Assembly: GCF_044003965.1 (NCBI RefSeq)
Contig: NZ_JBAWKC010000002.1
Coordinates: 186,001-250,000 of the forward strand
From: Yeosuana aquiaggeris
Lineage (GTDB): Bacteria > Bacteroidota > Bacteroidia > Flavobacteriales > Flavobacteriaceae
DNA length: 64,000 nucleotides
Direction of reading: 5' to 3'
A program made the position numbers and the translations under genes. Below, piece after piece: positions 9,500 through 19,300 of this stretch (positions within the stretch are counted from its first letter, which is position 1; every line of letters starts with the position of its first letter). The notes under the pieces are model-generated. The model saw only the letters and a list, made by a program, of their open reading frames with translations, did no database searches and was not told the origin of the DNA.

Positions 9500-11377
9500 A
9501 TGATTTTAAAAAAATCAATTTTATTAGCAACGTTATTATTTATATCAATAACGAGTGTAGCACAAGATTTATATACTCCAAGAGATGTAAAACAAGCTTA
9601 TAAAAATAATACGAGAAGTAAAGACGGGATGCCTGGAACAAATTATTGGCAGAACAGAGCGTCCTATAAAATAAAAATACAAGTTGCCCCACCTAATAAA
9701 TCGATTATTGGCACAGAAGAAATTGTATATACCAACAATAGTCCAGATACGCTAACCATTTTGAATTACAAATTAATTGTAAATGTACATAAACCAGGAG
9801 CGGTGAGATTAAACCCTGTATCTACTGATTATTTAACATCAGGGATTCATATTGATAAATATATTGAAAATGGAGAAGAGAAAATGTGGGATGATTCCAA
9901 TGATGGAACTAATAAACTCATTCAACTATCTAAACCGCTATTCCCAAAAGGGAAAATTAAATTGGATATTAATTGGCACTATGACTTATCTGCACAAAGC
10001 GATAGAGAAGGAGCTATTGATTCTACGACATTTTTTTTAGCTTATTTTTATCCTCGAATTGCTGTTTATGATGATTATCAAGGTTGGGATATGATGACAT
10101 TCACGGACTCTCAAGAGTTCTATAATGATTTTAATGATTACGAATTTGAAGTAACGGTGCCTAAAAATTTTATTGTTTGGGCCACAGGAGATTTATTAAA
10201 TCCAGAGGACGTTTTACAAAATGAATATGCAGAGCGTTTAAAAAAATCGATGACAAGTGATGAAATAATTAAGGTTGCAACACAAGAAGATTTAAAGAAA
10301 AATCAAATTACTAAACAAACCGATACTAATACTTGGAAATGGACAGCCTCTGATATTTCAGATATTGCCATAGCTGTTAGTAATACTTTTAATTGGGACG
10401 CAGGAAGTGTAGTTGCAGATAGTTCTTCGAATAGGCAGGTGAGTGTGCAAGCAGCCTATGATGAGAAATCAAAAGATTTTAAAGAAATGGTTAATTATGG
10501 AAAACATGCTATAGATTGGTTTTCAAATAATTATCCAGGAGTTTCTTATCCGTTCTCAAAATCTACCATTGTGCGCGGGTTTTCCGATATGGAATATCCA
10601 ATGATGGTAAATGATAATTCACAATTAGATCCAAATATTACTCGTTCCATTGTTGATCACGAAATAGCACATTCCTATTTTCCGTTTTATATGGGAATTA
10701 ATGAAACCCGTTTTGGATTTATGGATGAAGGCTGGGCTACAGCTTTGGAATATTTAATTGGAATTTCTTATTTAGGTGAAGAAAGAGCTACAAGTGACTT
10801 TAAATTATATAGAGTTGACGAATGGATTAATGATAATTCTATGGATCGGGACATACCCATTATTACGCCTTCAAATATTTTGAGTGGGGTTGCTTTAAAC
10901 AATAACGTTTATGTTAAAGCGGCTATAGGGTATTTAGCTTTAAAAGATTTACTAGGTGATGACGCCTTTAAATTGGCATTACAAGGTTATATGGATCGTT
11001 GGCATGGGAAACATCCAATACCTTGGGATTTCTTCTACTCAATCAATAATATTTCTGAAACAAATTTGAACTGGTTTTGGAACAGTTGGTTCTTTAGCAA
11101 TAATTATATTGATATAGCGATAAAACATATTGAAACAAATAAAAACATAACCACGCTCAAACTAGAAAACATAGGTGGTATGCCTGTGCCTTTTAATATT
11201 ATTCTTACTTTTAAAGATGGAACAGCAAAAACAATTCATCAAACACCAGATGTTTGGAAAAATAACGTGACAGAAGTATCCGTAACTTTAAAAAGTGATA
11301 AAGACATTAGTATTATTAAAATAGATGGGGGGATTTTTATGGATGCAGACATGTCGAATAATACTTGGGAAAAATAA
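9500..11377 (+). CDS. M1 family zinc metallopeptidase (exported)
   Basis: This is a 625-residue aminopeptidase-like protein. Its signal peptide ends near SITSVAQ, so it acts in the periplasm or on the envelope. An N-terminal beta domain (about 50-240) precedes the catalytic domain, where HEIAH (387-391) is followed after 18 residues by Glu410 in DEGWA, the HEXXH-X18-E zinc site of family M1. The usual GAMEN exopeptidase motif is replaced by a FSDMEYP stretch near residue 360, common to the Bacteroidota branch, so substrate choice may differ from classical aminopeptidase N. The gene stands 88 bases after ruvB, and the next gene starts 34 bases later. Its physiological substrate cannot be read from sequence. 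Confidence 0.88.
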   Translation: MILKKSILLATLLFISITSVAQDLYTPRDVKQAYKNNTRSKDGMPGTNYWQNRASYKIKIQVAPPNKSIIGTEEIVYTNNSPDTLTILNYKLIVNVHKPGAVRLNPVSTDYLTSGIHIDKYIENGEEKMWDDSNDGTNKLIQLSKPLFPKGKIKLDINWHYDLSAQSDREGAIDSTTFFLAYFYPRIAVYDDYQGWDMMTFTDSQEFYNDFNDYEFEVTVPKNFIVWATGDLLNPEDVLQNEYAERLKKSMTSDEIIKVATQEDLKKNQITKQTDTNTWKWTASDISDIAIAVSNTFNWDAGSVVADSSSNRQVSVQAAYDEKSKDFKEMVNYGKHAIDWFSNNYPGVSYPFSKSTIVRGFSDMEYPMMVNDNSQLDPNITRSIVDHEIAHSYFPFYMGINETRFGFMDEGWATALEYLIGISYLGEERATSDFKLYRVDEWINDNSMDRDIPIITPSNILSGVALNNNVYVKAAIGYLALKDLLGDDAFKLALQGYMDRWHGKHPIPWDFFYSINNISETNLNWFWNSWFFSNNYIDIAIKHIETNKNITTLKLENIGGMPVPFNIILTFKDGTAKTIHQTPDVWKNNVTEVSVTLKSDKDISIIKIDGGIFMDADMSNNTWEK

Positions 11378-11411
11378 AAGGAACTATAAAAGGTGGATTA
11401 TTTTAATTTGA

Positions 11412-12428
11412 ATGATTAAATTTTTTCGGAAAATTCGACAAACATTATTGACTCAAAATAAAACAAGTCAATATCTTTTGTATGCCATTGGTGAAATAAT
11501 ATTGGTGGTAATAGGAATTCTTATTGCGCTTTATATAAACAATGCCAATGAAAAAAGAATAAATGAAGAAAAGATAACAACAATTCTTAAAGAGATTCAA
11601 ATAGATTTGGTAACCGATATAACAGAATCAGTTAGTTTATTCGAAAGATTTAAAAGGGCCGATTCAATTCAGGACATAATCCTTAATAACAAATATACTT
11701 ATGAAGATTATAAGTTTGGAAAGACTGAATTTCTTGAGTTGTATTATGACAGTCATGAAGTACAGACTAATGGCTATGATAATTTGATGCGGAATATTGA
11801 TAATGTTTCGGAAGAACGTAAAACTTTGCTTAAAGATTTAAAGAATTTGTATGTTGTTAATAAAAGTTATTTAGATGTATCTAATAGAAGAATGCAAAAA
11901 ACAGTATACGACAATATTGATAGCTATTACAAGCAAAAATGGGCGCAACAACTCTTAAAGGGAAATTGGACTGACGAAGCAATTGATTATTATCGCAATG
12001 ATTTAAGTCATAAAAATCAGGTAGCCTCATATATGAATGACTATAGGTGGGTATTTAGGAATAGTCAAAAATTTAGGGTTAATGCCATTAATGCTTATAA
12101 AGCCATTGCTAAGATTGTGAAAAATACTGATTCTATTCCAGATATTGTAAGTTATGTGGTAAATGATTCAACACTTTTAGATAAATTAAAAGGCAATTAT
12201 AGATTGAAAGAAAGCACAGGAAAATGGGTAAACAGCATAAAAATTACTGTTGATGATGGTCTCTTAATATTAAATTCTGAAAGATTGTCAAATGCAAAAT
12301 GTTATTTCTTAAAAAACAGGATGTTTTATATTGATGATATGATTTTCGATTTCGATAAAATTGAGTCAGGAGAGTTCTTTATGACTGGAAATATTGAAGG
12401 AAAAGCAACCTATACCAAAATGGATTAA
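11412..12428 (+). CDS. DUF6090 family membrane protein
   Basis: This 338-residue protein has a short basic N-terminus, one transmembrane helix (about residues 23-42, EIILVVIGILIALYINN) and then a mainly helical soluble region rich in Lys, Glu and Asn. The start MIKFFRKIR followed by an IGEIILVVIGILIALYINN helix is the recurrent signature of the DUF6090 family, which is frequent in marine flavobacteria and has no assigned function. It follows the M1 peptidase by 34 bases and ends just before queG. The family often occurs in many copies per genome; only one is in this window. The topology suggests a cytoplasmic tail and a large periplasmic domain. Confidence 0.75.
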   Translation: MIKFFRKIRQTLLTQNKTSQYLLYAIGEIILVVIGILIALYINNANEKRINEEKITTILKEIQIDLVTDITESVSLFERFKRADSIQDIILNNKYTYEDYKFGKTEFLELYYDSHEVQTNGYDNLMRNIDNVSEERKTLLKDLKNLYVVNKSYLDVSNRRMQKTVYDNIDSYYKQKWAQQLLKGNWTDEAIDYYRNDLSHKNQVASYMNDYRWVFRNSQKFRVNAINAYKAIAKIVKNTDSIPDIVSYVVNDSTLLDKLKGNYRLKESTGKWVNSIKITVDDGLLILNSERLSNAKCYFLKNRMFYIDDMIFDFDKIESGEFFMTGNIEGKATYTKMD

Positions 12429-12435
12429 AACTGAT

Positions 12436-13368
12436 TTGGATAAAGTGAGCATCAAAAAAAGAAACACAAAACTCATTAAAACCGAAGCCAAACGCCTCGG
12501 TTTTTTATCTTGTGGGATTAGTAAAGCACAATTTTTAGAAGATGAAGCTCCGAGATTAGAGAAATGGCTCAACAAGAATATGCATGGACAAATGCAGTAT
12601 ATGGAAAACCATTTTGATAAGCGATTAGACCCCACAAAACTAGTTGAAGATTCTAAAAGTGTTATTTCATTATTGTTAAATTATTATCCTGAAGAAGAAC
12701 AAAATCAAAACAGTTTTAAGTTATCAAAGTATGCTTATGGAACTGATTATCATTTTGTAATAAAAAAGAAGCTCAAATCATTGTTACATTTTATTCAAGA
12801 AGAAGTTGGTGAGGTTCACGGTCGTGCCTTTGTGGATTCAGCTCCCGTTTTAGATAAAGCATGGGCAGCCAAAAGTGGATTAGGGTGGATAGGAAAAAAC
12901 AGCAACCTTTTAACCCAGCAAGTTGGCTCTTTTTATTTTATTGCTGAGCTTATTGTTGATTTAGATTTAGAATATGATGTGCCAACCACGGACCATTGCG
13001 GAAGCTGTACGGCCTGCATAGAGGCATGTCCTACCCAAGCTATAGTATCACCTTATGTGGTTGATGGCAGTAAATGTATTTCTTATTTTACAATTGAATT
13101 AAAAGAAAATATACCCTCAGAGTATAAAGGAAAACTGGATGATTGGATATTTGGTTGTGATGTGTGTCAAGATGTTTGCCCTTGGAATAGATTCTCGAAA
13201 CCACATAGAGAACCGCTATTCAATCCACATCCTGAATTGTTATCCATGACTAAGAAGGACTGGGAGGAAATTACTGAGGATGTTTTTCAAAAAGTCTTTA
13301 AGAGTTCAGCCGTAAATCGCACAAAATTTTCTGGATTAAAAAGAAACATCAATTTTCTAAAAGATTAG
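12436..13368 (+). CDS. queG: Epoxyqueuosine reductase QueG
   Basis: QueG is the cobalamin- and iron-sulfur-dependent enzyme that reduces epoxyqueuosine to queuosine in the wobble position of certain tRNAs. The ferredoxin-like region has Cys188, Cys191, Cys194 and Cys198 (CGSCTACIEACP), Cys214, and Cys241, Cys244 and Cys248 (CDVCQDVCP), enough for two [4Fe-4S] clusters. The N-terminal part (AKRLGFLSCGISKA, YAYGTDYH, SGLGWIGKNSN) is the cobalamin-binding domain. I chose a TTG at 12436 (310 residues), or possibly the GTG at 12445. An ATG at 12394 would add 14 atypical residues and overlap the previous gene by 35 bases. No other queuosine gene is in the window. Confidence 0.93.
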   Translation: MDKVSIKKRNTKLIKTEAKRLGFLSCGISKAQFLEDEAPRLEKWLNKNMHGQMQYMENHFDKRLDPTKLVEDSKSVISLLLNYYPEEEQNQNSFKLSKYAYGTDYHFVIKKKLKSLLHFIQEEVGEVHGRAFVDSAPVLDKAWAAKSGLGWIGKNSNLLTQQVGSFYFIAELIVDLDLEYDVPTTDHCGSCTACIEACPTQAIVSPYVVDGSKCISYFTIELKENIPSEYKGKLDDWIFGCDVCQDVCPWNRFSKPHREPLFNPHPELLSMTKKDWEEITEDVFQKVFKSSAVNRTKFSGLKRNINFLKD

Positions 13369-13389
13369 TAGTTTCCATAGCGAGATTCT

Positions 13390-13397
13390 TATCTTTG
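13390..13397 (+). promoter_or_regulatory. Candidate -7 element for maeB
   Basis: TATCTTTG matches TAnnTTTG and lies 26 bases before the maeB ATG, giving a leader of about 20 bases. I could not find a well-placed -33 TTG. Confidence 0.35.
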
Positions 13398-13423
13398 TTA
13401 TTCCTATTTAATTTTAAAAAATA

Positions 13424-15724
13424 ATGAGTAAGCAGAGTAAAAGAAGAGAAGCGCTAATATATCACGCTAAGCCAACTCCAGGAAAAATTAAAGTTGTACC
13501 AACCAAAAAATATGCAACACAGAGAGATTTGTCACTGGCTTATTCACCCGGTGTTGCAGAACCTTGCTTAGAAATAGAAAAAGATATAAATAACGTTTAT
13601 AAATATACAGCGAAAGGAAATCTTGTAGCGGTTATTTCTAATGGAACTGCTGTTTTAGGTCTAGGAAATATAGGGCCAGAAGCGTCTAAACCTGTTATGG
13701 AAGGGAAAGGCTTGTTGTTTAAGATTTTTGCTGACATTGACGTTTTTGATATTGAGGTTGGCACAGAGAATGTTGAGGAATTTATTCAGACAGTAAAAAT
13801 GATTGCTCCAACTTTTGGAGGGATTAATTTAGAGGATATTAAAGCACCTGAAGCTTTTGAAATAGAAAGACGTTTAAAAGAAGAACTTGACATTCCTTTA
13901 ATGCATGATGATCAGCATGGAACAGCTATTATATCAGCCGCTGCATTATTGAATGCTTTAGAACTTTCAAAAAAGAAAATTGATAAAGTAAAAATAGTGA
14001 TTAATGGGGCCGGTGCTGCAGCTATTTCATGCACACGTTTGTATCAGGCCTTTGGGGCAAAACGTGAAAATATTGTAATGCTTGATAGTAAAGGAGTTAT
14101 AAGAAATGACCGCGAAAATCTTTCCTCAGAAAAAGCAGAATACTCAACAGGAAGAAATATAAATACGCTTGAAGAGGCCATGAAGGGTGCTGACGTGTTT
14201 ATTGGGTTATCTAAGGCAGATGTTGTAGAACCTGAAATGCTCGTTTCAATGGCTAAAAACCCAATTGTTTTTGCCATGGCTAATCCAGATCCTGAAATTG
14301 CTTATAGCAAAGCTATTGCCACACGAAAAGATATTATCATGGCTACTGGTAGAAGTGACCATCCTAACCAGGTAAATAATGTGCTTGGCTTCCCATATAT
14401 ATTTAGAGGGGCTTTAGATGTAAGAGCTACTAAAATTAATGAAGCCATGAAAATGGCTGCCGTAAAAGCTTTAGCCAAATTAGCCAAAGAGTCTGTCCCA
14501 GAACAAGTTAATATTGCTTATGGTGAAACGAAATTAACCTTTGGTAAAGAATATATCATTCCAAAACCTTTTGACCCGCGTTTAATTGCTGAGGTGCCTC
14601 CCGCGGTAGCTAAAGCTGCCATGGAAAGTGGTGTGGCAAAGGAACCAATAACTGACTGGGAAAAGTATAAAGAATCGCTTTTAGAGCGCATGGGGTCTGA
14701 TAACAAAATTGTTAGGCTATTAATGAATAGGGCTAAATTAAATCCTAAACGTGTAGTATTTGCTGAAGGTGATCAATTAGCAGTATTAAAAGCGGCACAA
14801 ATAGCCCATGATGAAGGTATTGCTAAACCAATTCTTTTAGGTCGTAGAGAAACCATAAAACGACTCATGGAGGAAATTGAATTTGACGCCGCCGATGTGA
14901 CTATTATAGATCCTAAATCTGAAAAAGAAGATAGCCGAAAAAATAAATATGCCAAAGTATATTGGGAACAGCGTAAACGAAGAGGGATTACATATTATTC
15001 AGCTCAAAGATTAATGCGTGAGCGCAATTATTTTGCAGCCATGATGGTCAATGAAGGTGATGCAGATGCCCTGATTTCCGGGTATTCAAGAAACTATCCT
15101 TCTGTGGTCAAACCTATGTTAGAACTTATAGGTCTGGCTCCTGGAGCTACTCGGATAGCTACTACAAATATTATGATGACCAAACGGGGTCCTTTATTTT
15201 TAAGTGACACTTCAATTAATATTGATCCGTCATCAAAAGACTTAGCTAAAATTGCACAAATGACATCCAAAGTGATCAAAATGTTTGGAATGCAACCGGT
15301 TATGGCTATGATTTCTTATTCAAATTTTGGATCATCAAATAATGAAAGAGCTTCTAAAGTGCGTGATGCAGTAGCATTTTTACATCGTCATTATCCAGAT
15401 ATGATGGTTGATGGTGAATTACAGACTGATTTTGCTTTGAATGACGAAATGCTGCGAGAGCGATTTCCGTTTTCAAAATTAGTAGGTAAAAAAGTAAATG
15501 CCTTAATCTTTCCTAATTTAGATTCTGCAAATATTACTTATAAATTATTAAAGGAATTAAACGAAGCAGAATCTATTGGGCCAATTATGATGGGTATGCG
15601 TAAGCCAGTTCATATTTTACAATTAGGAGCAAGTGTTGACGAGATTGTAAACATGACTTCAGTTGCCGTTGTTGATGCACAACAAAAAGAAAAGTTGGAG
15701 CAAGAAAAGGCAAAAACTAAGTAA
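13424..15724 (+). CDS. maeB: NADP-dependent malic enzyme with C-terminal phosphotransacetylase-like domain
   Basis: This 766-residue cytoplasmic enzyme oxidatively decarboxylates malate to pyruvate, supplying NADPH and pyruvate. The first 430 or so residues form the malic enzyme part: SLAYSPGVAEPC near the start, the divalent-metal region FGGINLEDIKAPE, HDDQHGTA, and the Rossmann motif INGAGAAAISC. The C-terminal 330 residues (from RMGSDNKIVRLLMNRAKLNP onward) resemble phosphate acetyltransferase. This is the standard MaeB hybrid layout, in which that domain is usually regulatory rather than catalytic. The gene ends 52 bases before ruvA. It is full length and not unusual. Confidence 0.95.
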   Translation: MSKQSKRREALIYHAKPTPGKIKVVPTKKYATQRDLSLAYSPGVAEPCLEIEKDINNVYKYTAKGNLVAVISNGTAVLGLGNIGPEASKPVMEGKGLLFKIFADIDVFDIEVGTENVEEFIQTVKMIAPTFGGINLEDIKAPEAFEIERRLKEELDIPLMHDDQHGTAIISAAALLNALELSKKKIDKVKIVINGAGAAAISCTRLYQAFGAKRENIVMLDSKGVIRNDRENLSSEKAEYSTGRNINTLEEAMKGADVFIGLSKADVVEPEMLVSMAKNPIVFAMANPDPEIAYSKAIATRKDIIMATGRSDHPNQVNNVLGFPYIFRGALDVRATKINEAMKMAAVKALAKLAKESVPEQVNIAYGETKLTFGKEYIIPKPFDPRLIAEVPPAVAKAAMESGVAKEPITDWEKYKESLLERMGSDNKIVRLLMNRAKLNPKRVVFAEGDQLAVLKAAQIAHDEGIAKPILLGRRETIKRLMEEIEFDAADVTIIDPKSEKEDSRKNKYAKVYWEQRKRRGITYYSAQRLMRERNYFAAMMVNEGDADALISGYSRNYPSVVKPMLELIGLAPGATRIATTNIMMTKRGPLFLSDTSINIDPSSKDLAKIAQMTSKVIKMFGMQPVMAMISYSNFGSSNNERASKVRDAVAFLHRHYPDMMVDGELQTDFALNDEMLRERFPFSKLVGKKVNALIFPNLDSANITYKLLKELNEAESIGPIMMGMRKPVHILQLGASVDEIVNMTSVAVVDAQQKEKLEQEKAKTK

Positions 15725-15725
15725 A

Positions 15726-15754
15726 TTGAATTGATAATTATTTTATTACATTTG
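15726..15754 (+). promoter_or_regulatory. Candidate promoter for ruvA-sprA
   Basis: TTG (15726-15728), an 18-base spacer and TACATTTG (15747-15754) match the Bacteroidota promoter consensus. The implied start is near 15760, about 17 bases before the ruvA ATG. Because sprA follows ruvA after 6 bases, this promoter probably also reads into sprA. Confidence 0.6.
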
Positions 15755-15776
15755 AAAGGCTAACTAACATTTTTTG

Positions 15777-16358
15777 ATGATAACACATATTCAAGGGAAA
15801 CTTATAGAAAAAAATCCAACAGATGTGGTTATTGACTGTCATGGTGTAGGCTATTTACTCAATATTTCTCTTCATACATTTTCTCAAATTTCTGACAACG
15901 AAAATTTGAAACTCTATACCCATTTACAGGTTAAAGAAGATTCTCATACGCTATTTGGATTTTCTTCATTGGCTGAGCGTGAAATTTTCAGACTTTTAAT
16001 TTCTGTTAGTGGTATTGGGGCGAATATTGCAAGAACCATGTTGTCATCTCTTACGCCTAAGCAAGTAAGAGAAGGAATAGCCCTTGGTGATGTTGCTTTA
16101 ATCCAATCTATAAAAGGAATTGGAGTAAAAACAGCGCAACGGGTTATTATTGAATTAAAAGATAAAGTTTTAAAAATTTATGATATTGATGAAGTTTCTG
16201 TTTCTAAAGGCAATACCAACAAGGATGAGGCGTTATCTGCCTTAGAAGTACTTGGTTTTGTTAAAAAGCAAGCAGAACGTGTTATTGATAAAATTATAAT
16301 GTCGCAACCAGACGCAACTGTTGAAACCATTATTAAGCAAGCTTTAAAAAATTTATAA
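15777..16358 (+). CDS. ruvA: Holliday junction branch migration protein RuvA
   Basis: RuvA is the junction-binding tetramer that loads RuvB on Holliday junctions. From the ATG at 15777 the protein has 193 residues, close to the usual length; an in-frame TTG at 15774 directly before it is not needed. The OB-fold domain (MITHIQGKL...GVGYLLNIS) is followed by two helix-hairpin-helix motifs (LISVSGIGANIAR and SIKGIGVKTAQRVIIELKD) and the flexible C-terminal domain III (ALEVLGFVKKQAERVIDKI) that contacts RuvB. The stop lies 6 bases before sprA, so the two are probably cotranscribed, a pairing conserved in gliding flavobacteria. Confidence 0.97.
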   Translation: MITHIQGKLIEKNPTDVVIDCHGVGYLLNISLHTFSQISDNENLKLYTHLQVKEDSHTLFGFSSLAEREIFRLLISVSGIGANIARTMLSSLTPKQVREGIALGDVALIQSIKGIGVKTAQRVIIELKDKVLKIYDIDEVSVSKGNTNKDEALSALEVLGFVKKQAERVIDKIIMSQPDATVETIIKQALKNL

Positions 16359-16364
16359 TTAATT

Positions 16365-19300
16365 TTGAGTACCACCAAACAAACATCTTATAAACTAATT
16401 AAAAGACATTTATTCTTATTCTTTGTTATAGTGTTTTCTTTTAGTGTTTGGTCACAAGAGCCTGCTCAAGATTCTACTGCAACAGGTTTTCAATTAGGTA
16501 AGATTAAAATACCAAATCCTAACAGTATCGAATCGAAATATACTTATGACCCCGTAATTGATAGGTATATATACACTGAAAAAGTTGGAAAATTTAATAT
16601 TAATTATCCAATTATTTTAACTCCAAGGGAGTATCAAGATTTAGTTGAAAAGGAGAATTTAAGATCATATTACAAACAAAAGATAGATGCCTTTGATGGT
16701 AAAAAGGAAGGAGCTGAAGATGGACAGAAAAATTTACTGCCAAGTTTTTATGTAAAATCTGATTTTTTTGAAACTATTTTTGGAGGTAATACTATTGATG
16801 TCATTCCTCAAGGTTCGGTTGAAATGGATTTGGGTGTGCTCTTCTCAAAACAAGATAATCCGTCGTTTTCCCCAAGAAACAGAAGTAATTTTACCTTTGA
16901 TTTTGATCAGCGTATAAGTTTAAGTTTGTTAGGTAAAGTGGGAACACGCTTACAGGTGACTGCAAACTATGATACACAATCCACTTTTGATTTTCAAAAT
17001 TTAATTAAATTAGAATATACACCTACTGAAGATGATATTATTCAAAAAATTGAAGTAGGTAACGTAAGCATGCCTTTAAACAGTTCTTTGATAACTGGTG
17101 CTCAAAGTTTATTTGGTGTTAAGGCCCAATTACAATTTGGTAAAACCACGGTCACTGGTGTTTTTTCTGAACAGAAGTCACAATCAAGTTCAGTGATTGC
17201 CCAAGGAGGAGGTACTTTGCAGGAGTATGAATTGTTCATTAGAGAATATGATGAAAACAGGCATTTCTTTTTAGCTCAATATTTTAGAGATACCTATGAT
17301 AAAGCTTTAGTAAACTATCCGTTTCTAAATAATGGTGGATTACAAGTTACTAGGTTAGAAGTTTGGGTAACCAATAGAAGTAACAGAACAGAAAATATAA
17401 GAAATGTCGTTGCTTTTCAAGATTTAGGAGAATCTGATGTTATTGGTTTACAAACGCCCCCTCCAGGATTTGTGAATGTTGGTTTAGGAGCCTACCCAGA
17501 TAATGGCAATAACGATTTTGATCCAACCAATATTGGTGGCGGTGGTTCACAACTTACTTCGGCCATTAGAGATGTTGCAACAGTGCAATCTGGTATTTTA
17601 GTTTCAAATGTAAATGAGGGCTTTGATTATGCCAAATTAGAGAATGCAAGAAAATTAATTGAAGGTCAGGAATATTTACTAAATAAGGATTTAGGTTATA
17701 TCTCATTGAATCAGCGTTTGAATAATGATGAGGTATTGGCAGTGGCTTTTCAGTTTACGGTTGGTGGTCAAGTATTTCAAGTTGGTGAATTTGCAAATGA
17801 TGGGGTGGATGCTACAAATGTTACAACAAATGGCTCTGGACAAGTAACTTCAGTTGTTAATAGTAATTTGGTTTTAAAACTTTTAAAAAGTAGTATTACC
17901 AGTGTGGTTCAGCCGGTATGGAATTTAATGATGAAAAACATTTACGATACAGGGGCCTATCAATTAAGTCAGGATGATTTTAAACTCAATATTTTTTATA
18001 ACGAAGCCTCACCATTAAATTATATAACTCCGGTACCTGGAACGCCGTTTCCAACACCTGGTTTAAATCAAGATCCTTTACAGGAAATACCGTTGTTGCG
18101 GGTGTTTAATTTAGATAAATTAAATTTCAATAACGACCCTCAAATAAATGGAGATGGTTTTTTTGATTTTGTGCCGGGAATAACCGTTATCCCGCAAAAT
18201 GGAAAAATTATTTTCACCAGTGCAGAACCATTTGGAAAATATTTATTTAATAAGCTTTCATTGAATGTGAGCGAGGATTATGATAATAAGGCCAGTTATA
18301 ATGCCAACCAGGCAAAGTATGTTTATGATGTCCTCTATAAAAGCACTAAAACAGCAGCGTTAGAAGAGGTCGAAAAAAATAAATTTAAATTAAAAGGGCG
18401 GTATAAATCTGAAAGTGGAGACGGTATTCCAATTGGAGCTTTTAATGTTCCAAGAGGATCAGTTAAGGTTACTGCAGGAGGAAGGGTTTTAGTTGAAGGA
18501 ATTGATTATACGGTTGATTATCAATTAGGGCGTGTTCAAATTTTAGATCCAGCGCTAAAGGCTTCAAATACACCTATACAAGTTACTACTGAAAATAATG
18601 CTGTTTTTGGTCAGCAAACAAGAAGGTTTACGGGATTTAATGTAGAGCACAAGTTTAATGAAAACTTTGTGTTGGGTGCCACCTTATTAAATTTGAATGA
18701 GCGACCCATCACGCAAAAAGCAAACTTTGGTGCTGAACCTATTAACAATACTATTTTTGGAATTAATGGTAATTATGCAACCAAAGTTCCATTTTTAACC
18801 CGTTTGGTAAACAAGCTGCCAAATATTGATACTGATGTAGAATCAAATTTATCTTTAAGAGGTGAATTTGCTTATCTCGCACCCGGAGCACCTAAAAGAA
18901 CCAATCTTAATGGTGAGATGACTTCATATATTGACGATTTTGAAGGTGCTCAAAATGCTATAGATTTAAAGGCGCAACAATCGTGGTTTTTAGCAAGCAG
19001 ACCGGTTGGTCTTGGTGTTTCTGGAAATCCAAATGAGGACGATAATGGTATCCAAAATGGCTTTCAAAGAGCCCAATTAAACTGGTATATGATTGACCCT
19101 ATTTTTTATAGTAGTCAAAGACCTAATGATGTGACAGATGAGGATGTGTCCAATTTATATGCCAGCAGAGTTTTTATTAATGAACTTTTTCCAGACAGAG
19201 ATTTAGTACAGGGCCAAAACTCAGTCATTAACACTTTAGATTTGGCTTATTATCCAGCAGAAAGGGGGCCCTATAACTTTGAGGCTTCTTCTGCAGATGG

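Noticed and set aside
12394..12435. ATG at 12394 as the queG start
   Set aside because: It overlaps the DUF6090 gene by 35 bases and adds residues unlike QueG; the TTG at 12436 gives the usual length and N-terminus.
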